64,000 bases of DNA from Plantago ovata (Eukaryota; Streptophyta; Magnoliopsida; Lamiales; Plantaginaceae). The position numbers were made by a program, and so were the translations under genes. The notes beneath the pieces are model-generated. The model was not told the origin of the DNA and did not search any database. It saw only the letters and a list, made by a program, of their open reading frames with translations. Positions 58,847 through 64,000 of the stretch are shown here, piece after piece. Position 1 is the first letter of the stretch. Each line of letters begins with the position of its first letter. The DNA lies in assembly GCA_028274465.1 (NCBI GenBank), contig CM051456.1:123644880-123708879 (forward strand), read 5' to 3'.

Positions 58847-61800
58847 ATGTATGCAAGGAGAATAAAGTTTAAAAACCAGAGATGGAATTGCACTGTTCAT
58901 CCTGAAAAGTATCTTTGTAGTTCTATTGGTTGTCATCATTCTGTCGGAAAATGTTTAAGCTCTGGACCAACAACTGCTTATCATACTTCTCGAGGTAGTT
59001 TGACAGAGAGATTGATATCCAATAATTGGTCATCAATAGGCTTGCACTCGGAAAGAAGGTTTATAAGGTTGCATGAGAGGTCGGATGTTAGATGTAGAAG
59101 TCTGCTAAGATTTTATAGTTCTGAAGGTGACGGAAGGAGTGCAAGTGAGGATAAGTGTGTACCTGCCAAGGATGCCGCTCGCCGCGACAAAGATGAGATT
59201 CACAACGACAGCACAATGTACAAGGGGAAGAAATCTGATCCACATGCTCGACTTTGTGAGCAAGATCAGATAGAGTGGCTCAAAAATGAAAAATTAGCTA
59301 TAGAGAGTAAACTGAAGGAATCCCCTTTTCTAACTAGGCGTGAGAGATTTAGAAATGAATTTTTGCGGAGGGTTGTTCCATGGGAAAAGATAACAGTCTC
59401 GTGGGACACTTTCCCATACTATATTGAGTAAGTCGTGTGGCCGCCTTTAAGTTCAGTTTTTATTGCATGTATTGGTTACTTAGTAGGTTTCTCATTCATT
59501 ATTCTTGCAGTGAAAACACTAAAGAGATTTTGGTGGACTGTACAGCCTCCCATCTGAAAAATAAACAATTTACCACCTATGGAGCCGGTTTAACTTCATC
59601 AAGCGGAAAAATTCTGCTTCAGAGCATTCCCGGTCAGTTTTAGTGACCGTGTCTAATAGCAGTATATTATTTTTTTTGCCCAAGATTTTAAGAAAATAAA
59701 GCCTTTCTGTTTCTGATAATTTATTTCTTCGTCTGTAGGTACGGAGCTATACCGGGAAAGACTGGTCAGAGCTCTTGCCCAGGATTTAAAAGTTCCTTTG
59801 TTGATGCTTGATTGCAGTGTTTTAGCTCCATATGTAAGCTTCGTATTTGAATTTCGATCTGTGTGCCAATGATTTACTAATTTGGATTTAGCTCTCTGTG
59901 GAATTGTGATTTGAAACCATACCAGTTGCAGAAATTGGGTTTTCCATGATATTCCTGTGTAAAATTTGGCATCCTTCCGCCTTATAGTATGCTAGTAACT
60001 TATGGTGCAACTGTGGTTTATGTTTGTCTTGTTGTATTTCTGATTTAATCTGTCTATTTGTATCTGTGGTTAAATATTTAGGATTATGGTGAAGACTGTT
60101 CAGAGAGTGAATCAGATGGAGAATGTGAGTCAGATTCTGAAAATGAGGATGCAAATGATGTTAGTAATGAAGAAGATTATACCAGCAGTGGTGAGACTAA
60201 TGGTAGTGATAATGAAATTGATCTTCAAGCTTCAACTGAAGAAGCCTTGAAGAAGCTAATTCCATGCAACCTTGAAGAATTTGAGAAGGTATTATCATTA
60301 CTATCTCTTAATATGATTTGGAGACATATAACTGGATTATAATCTTAGCCAGGAGTGACTGAATTAATAAACATAAGTTTCATACACAGTGAAATCTAAA
60401 TGTTCTTCTACATGATTTCCAATTCACTAGCTCTAACCGCTTTCTGAATAACCAAGGTGGTGCAGACCCCTAGGTCATAAAGGTAGCTCAAAACTGAAGC
60501 TGACATATGTAAAATTCTCATGAGCTAGGAACAGTTTTCAATTTTCAAATGTTGATTGTTAATTCTCTTATGTTTTTTATTTTCTGGCAGAGAATTTCTG
60601 GAGATGTTGAAAGCTCCTCTACTTCGTCCTCTGCTGATCATTCAGTTAAAGCTGCACTCCCTATAAAGAAAGGTGCACCCAGGATTCTAGGCAATTATAT
60701 TCTAGTTTATAATGCTCGTTTTGTTGTTCATATCCTTTGACCTTGATGAAGTGGCTTTAATCTTTTGTGAGCGCATAATTTTTTTTTGGTTGATCTAGTT
60801 ATGAAAGTTTGATGATAACTTTGATTTATTTCCAGGCGATCGGGTGAAGTACAAAGGACCAACTGTTGTCGTTGAGGCGAATAACAGGTTATTGTCCATT
60901 TGATACAAAACCTTCCTTGTGTATTTATCTTGTGTGATCGTCTTGGTGTACCCACTGAGGAGAGTTCTTGCCTTTTCATTGCCACCTTTAGTAGATACTA
61001 TACATATAGACTTGTTCTTCTATGTTATGCTGGTGCAACTTCTTCATTTGCATGTACGTCTTCTAATTGAAGTTTTATGTTGAATATGTTCGAGGTGGTA
61101 TTGATGTCTTTTCTATTGTTTTTCCTTCAATTTAAATGCCTATAGAAGGCGGGCTTTTCTTGCTTCATGCTTGTTTTTTCTTGGATTATTCTTTATTGTT
61201 TTGACTCCAATTCTGTGTGTATATGTTTTATGTTTGCTTATTTTTACTCATACATGTTGCACAGAAGCGTAATTCTCTTGTTACTTCCTTTACACACTCA
61301 CACAGTTTCCCCAGATTATTGGAGTAGTGTAAGTTTTCACAAGTTGCCTCACAGTAGTATGATATATCATCAAAACGTGGAGGGCCAACCAAATAAATAA
61401 ATGGAATTCATCAAACTTTTCCATACGAAGTTTAGGAGCGAAGAGACTAGAACACTAACCAGGACTAGACCATGATCACTCTCTGAAGTCCATTTGACCC
61501 ATTGAGAAGCCAACACCTATAAATACTTAGTCGAAGTTTGCTTACATCTAAATTTTAATAGAGTAATAAGAGGTACTAATGATTAAAATATGCCACGTCT
61601 GTCCTTTTTCTTTACAGTAACAACGAGAAGTGTCTCTTGGTCCAGACTCCAGATTACTAGATTACAAGTATAAGAATGAACATTTAGTTATTCTGAAAAA
61701 TGATAATGCATCTTGTTTTTTTGCGTATCATCTGGTAAGGGATCAACTAGGATCCTGAGATGTATTAGGTATCTATCCAGATTAGTCCAGTCTATTTGTC

Positions 61801-63860
61801 ATTTTATTTAGCTGACTTTGCATTGTAACCTATTTCTTGCTTAACGTTCTTGCTGCAGCAAGAAGCCTCCATGTCCAATACCTATAAAGGATGTGGAAGC
61901 ACGTATTATGATGCTTCTAAGCTCATAATTGTTTAACATGTTGCACTTTAAACAATTTTCTTTCCTACAAAGTACGTCACTCATATGGAAAGTTGCATTC
62001 TGGTTTTAGGTCCTCTTTAGGGATGACTAGCTTTTATTCAAGTGTCAGTCGCATTATTTGTCGCTTTGTTTATCTTACGACATTATATAACCACATAATA
62101 CGTAACTTGGGCACCGTAACAATTGAAATCTTCAGCTCTATTTTCTTCTTTCTCAAGGTTGAGTGGGAGAGGGATATTCTTTTTGGGGTGAGGGGAGGGG
62201 AGGGATCAAAGACTCCAAAGGATCTCATGGGTTTTAATTTTGGAGTTCTCTGTACCTGGTCATTGATATTTGACACATCCGATTCATCACAGGATTGTAT
62301 TGGGGAAGATACCGACATCTGATGGTCCAAGAAATGCATATATTGTTGCCCGTGGCAGGTGGGTTGGCATGTTGTTCATATGCATGTGAAAAGAAAGTGA
62401 TTAGTACTTGTGATCTTGTTCTTTTAGGCTTTTTCTAAATGTATTTTACGTAGGGTTGCATACCAGACATTGTTCGGTGTATATTAGCCATGCTTGATCT
62501 TTGTATATAATGTTCATCCCTCATGTTTAATTTGTTGGATCTACCTGAAATATCTTTTCCTTGTTAATTGAGCTGTTTCGATCCATGTTGCAATTTATGA
62601 TCATGATCTAGACTCGGGAAATTATCTTTGCAGAGAATTGTCTATAGGCCAAAGAGGGGAGGTGTATGAGATAAATGGTGATCAAGTAGCTGTTATTTTT
62701 GAAACTAGTGGCAAGGTCACAAAGGAGGATGGACATGATGACAAAAGTGCAGAACCTACTGACGAACCATCACTTTGTTGGGTTGATGGTACGTTATATT
62801 TGCCTATTAATACAAAATATTAAACGAATTTGCATGCATCGTATTATTCATCTTTCTCTCCATCGTTGCACTTTTATAGAGTCTCTTTATTTTCTGTTTT
62901 ATTTATAACGGTAGATGTAAGTACTGGTATAAAGAAGGATTGCAGTCTCTATATGTCCTTGATGATACTTGGCCTTTTTTTTCCTTGGCAATTATACTTT
63001 AATGTTTATTTATTTCCTGGGGTAGTTAAGACCTTATGTGACCACATTAGCAAAGACTGAGAGTTGAAGATACAGAAATAGGGTATGCTTTAGTAAGTTA
63101 AAAATATTCATTCATGGTTCATTACATCTTCCTCATCCTTATTCTTAAATGGAACTCATTCTAGAGACTCTGTGTTCTTTGGTAAAAGGAGTTTTTGTGA
63201 TGTCAAATAGATGTGAACGCAGTTCTCTTGATATGGTTCTCATTGTATTCTGTGTGATATGCTATTTCTAAAGTCTTCGGGGATGCAAGAATTGTGAAGT
63301 TGGAAACATATCAAACAAGGAAATCTCAATCACAATCTGCCTTTTCTGTATCTTATTTTGCAGTGAAGGATATTGAACATGACCTTGATGCTGAAAGTCA
63401 TGATTGCTATGTTGCAATGGAAGTGCTTTGTGAGGTACTGATTTTTTTATAGTAATGACATGATTGAAATATGCATATACTATTCGATTACCTTGGTTTT
63501 ATACTTACATGATCTCCCTTAATTATTTCAGATCTTGGAGGCTCAGCAACCACTTATTGTGTATTTTCCGGATTCTTCTCTTTGGTTGTCCCGGGCAGTT
63601 CCAAAATCAAATCGTAAAGATTTTGTTCATAAGTTGGAGGAGATGTTTGAAAATTTATCGGGAGCTGTAGTTATGATTTGTGGACAGAATAAAGTGGAAG
63701 CTGAACCTAACAAAGAAAAGGGAAATTTTGTAAGTTTAAGAGACAAGTCCAGTTTATATTCTCTTGTTCCAAAATGAATGATATCTCTAATCTTACCATA
63801 TCCCCTTTGTGTTTTTAACAGACAATGATACTTCCAACTCTCAGCCGGCTTGCTAAGTTG
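58847..63860 (+). CDS. mitochondrial-type AAA+ ATPase, N-terminal part (gene runs off window)
   Basis: Eleven coding exons are visible: 58847-59427, 59511-59632, 59739-59833, 60082-60288, 60591-60672, 60836-60887, 62293-62358, 62634-62788, 63364-63434, 63532-63729 and 63822-63860, all GT-AG, 556 codons. The start MYARRIKFKN with many Arg/Ser residues and RFYSSEG at about 77 fits a mitochondrial presequence. Then come ERFRNEFLRRVVPWEKITVSWDTFPYYI, KEILVDCTASHL, SSGKILLQSIPGTELYRERLVRALA (a Walker-A-like pseudo-site), a very acidic insert (exon 4), GQRGEVYEINGDQVAVIFE, and PLIVYFPDSSLWLSRAVPKSNR. This order is that of a plant AAA family near Arabidopsis At1g50140/At3g19740, distant relatives of Msp1/spastin-type ATPases. 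The main AAA module lies beyond the window. Its substrate is unknown. Confidence 0.88.
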
Positions 63861-64000
63861 GTAATGTCTGTAAGACCATAAAACTCTTAAGTGCTAATCG
63901 TTTGAAACTAATGTTGCTTTTGATTTATTTTTTCATACTTCTTATATTGCAACTGATAGATGTATGTACATATTTTAGTTATGTTAACCCACCCCCATCT

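Noticed and set aside
1..64000. CRISPR array, prophage, operon or bacterial insertion sequence
   Set aside because: No regularly spaced repeats with unique spacers, no bacterial gene order; everything fits plant nuclear DNA.

Overview
The window is nuclear DNA of a flowering plant. Its genes have many short introns with GT-AG (and two GC-AG) borders, the intergenic DNA is AT-rich, one tRNA gene is interrupted by nothing but flanked by retroelement debris, and the proteins are plant-specific (CASP-like, SRO, DUF1645, plastid DXR, UGT75-type glucosyltransferases). The DXR and UGT sequences look like those of asterids, perhaps Lamiales, but this is an impression from memory and not a measured result.

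Layout. 1-1976: last two exons of a CASP-like 4A membrane protein. 2342-2640: decayed LINE reverse transcriptase relic. 2948-3028: tRNA-Leu(UAG), minus strand. 3698-5874: three-exon Raf-like (HT1-type) kinase, minus strand. 5875-16417: long gene-free stretch with a Stowaway-like MITE (8183-8489), a weak LTR/SINE-like region (about 10.5-11.1 kb) and a 1.14 kb Mutator-like element (13939-15076) that carries a piece of an ARM-repeat gene. 16418-19267: nine-exon RRP40 exosome subunit. 20890-26061: twelve-exon PEX14, the peroxisomal docking protein. 28840-30885: 5'-truncated LINE, minus strand, with a 10-bp target duplication. 32107-35872: eleven-exon DXR, the committed step of the plastid MEP isoprenoid pathway, followed by a 0.2 kb inverted repeat.

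36884-44241: a cluster of four UGT75-like glucosyltransferase copies in direct orientation, two intact (36884-38341, 39664-41088) and two broken (41885-43277, 43562-44241), with a SINE (38770-38898) between the first two. 44643-45197: DUF1645 protein, minus strand. 45717-48014: two further SINEs, a Stowaway-like MITE and a possible hAT-type remnant. 48825-56862: three SRO (similar to RCD one) genes, two on minus and one on plus, the latter two divergently placed around 2.5 kb of shared upstream DNA. 58847-window end: N-terminal 556 codons of a mitochondrial-type AAA+ ATPase whose AAA module lies beyond the window.

The genes are not a single pathway. DXR next to a glucosyltransferase array is notable, since MEP-derived terpenoids and apocarotenoids are possible acceptors for such enzymes, but nothing here proves a functional link. 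The two local gene families (UGT, SRO) both show recent tandem duplication with decay or loss of conserved catalytic residues. No unambiguous new system was found; the most useful leads are the ARM-capturing Mutator-like element, the loss of the NAD-loop segment in two SRO paralogues, the hairpin downstream of DXR, the in-frame 12-residue duplication at the start of the first UGT, and the GC-AG introns.
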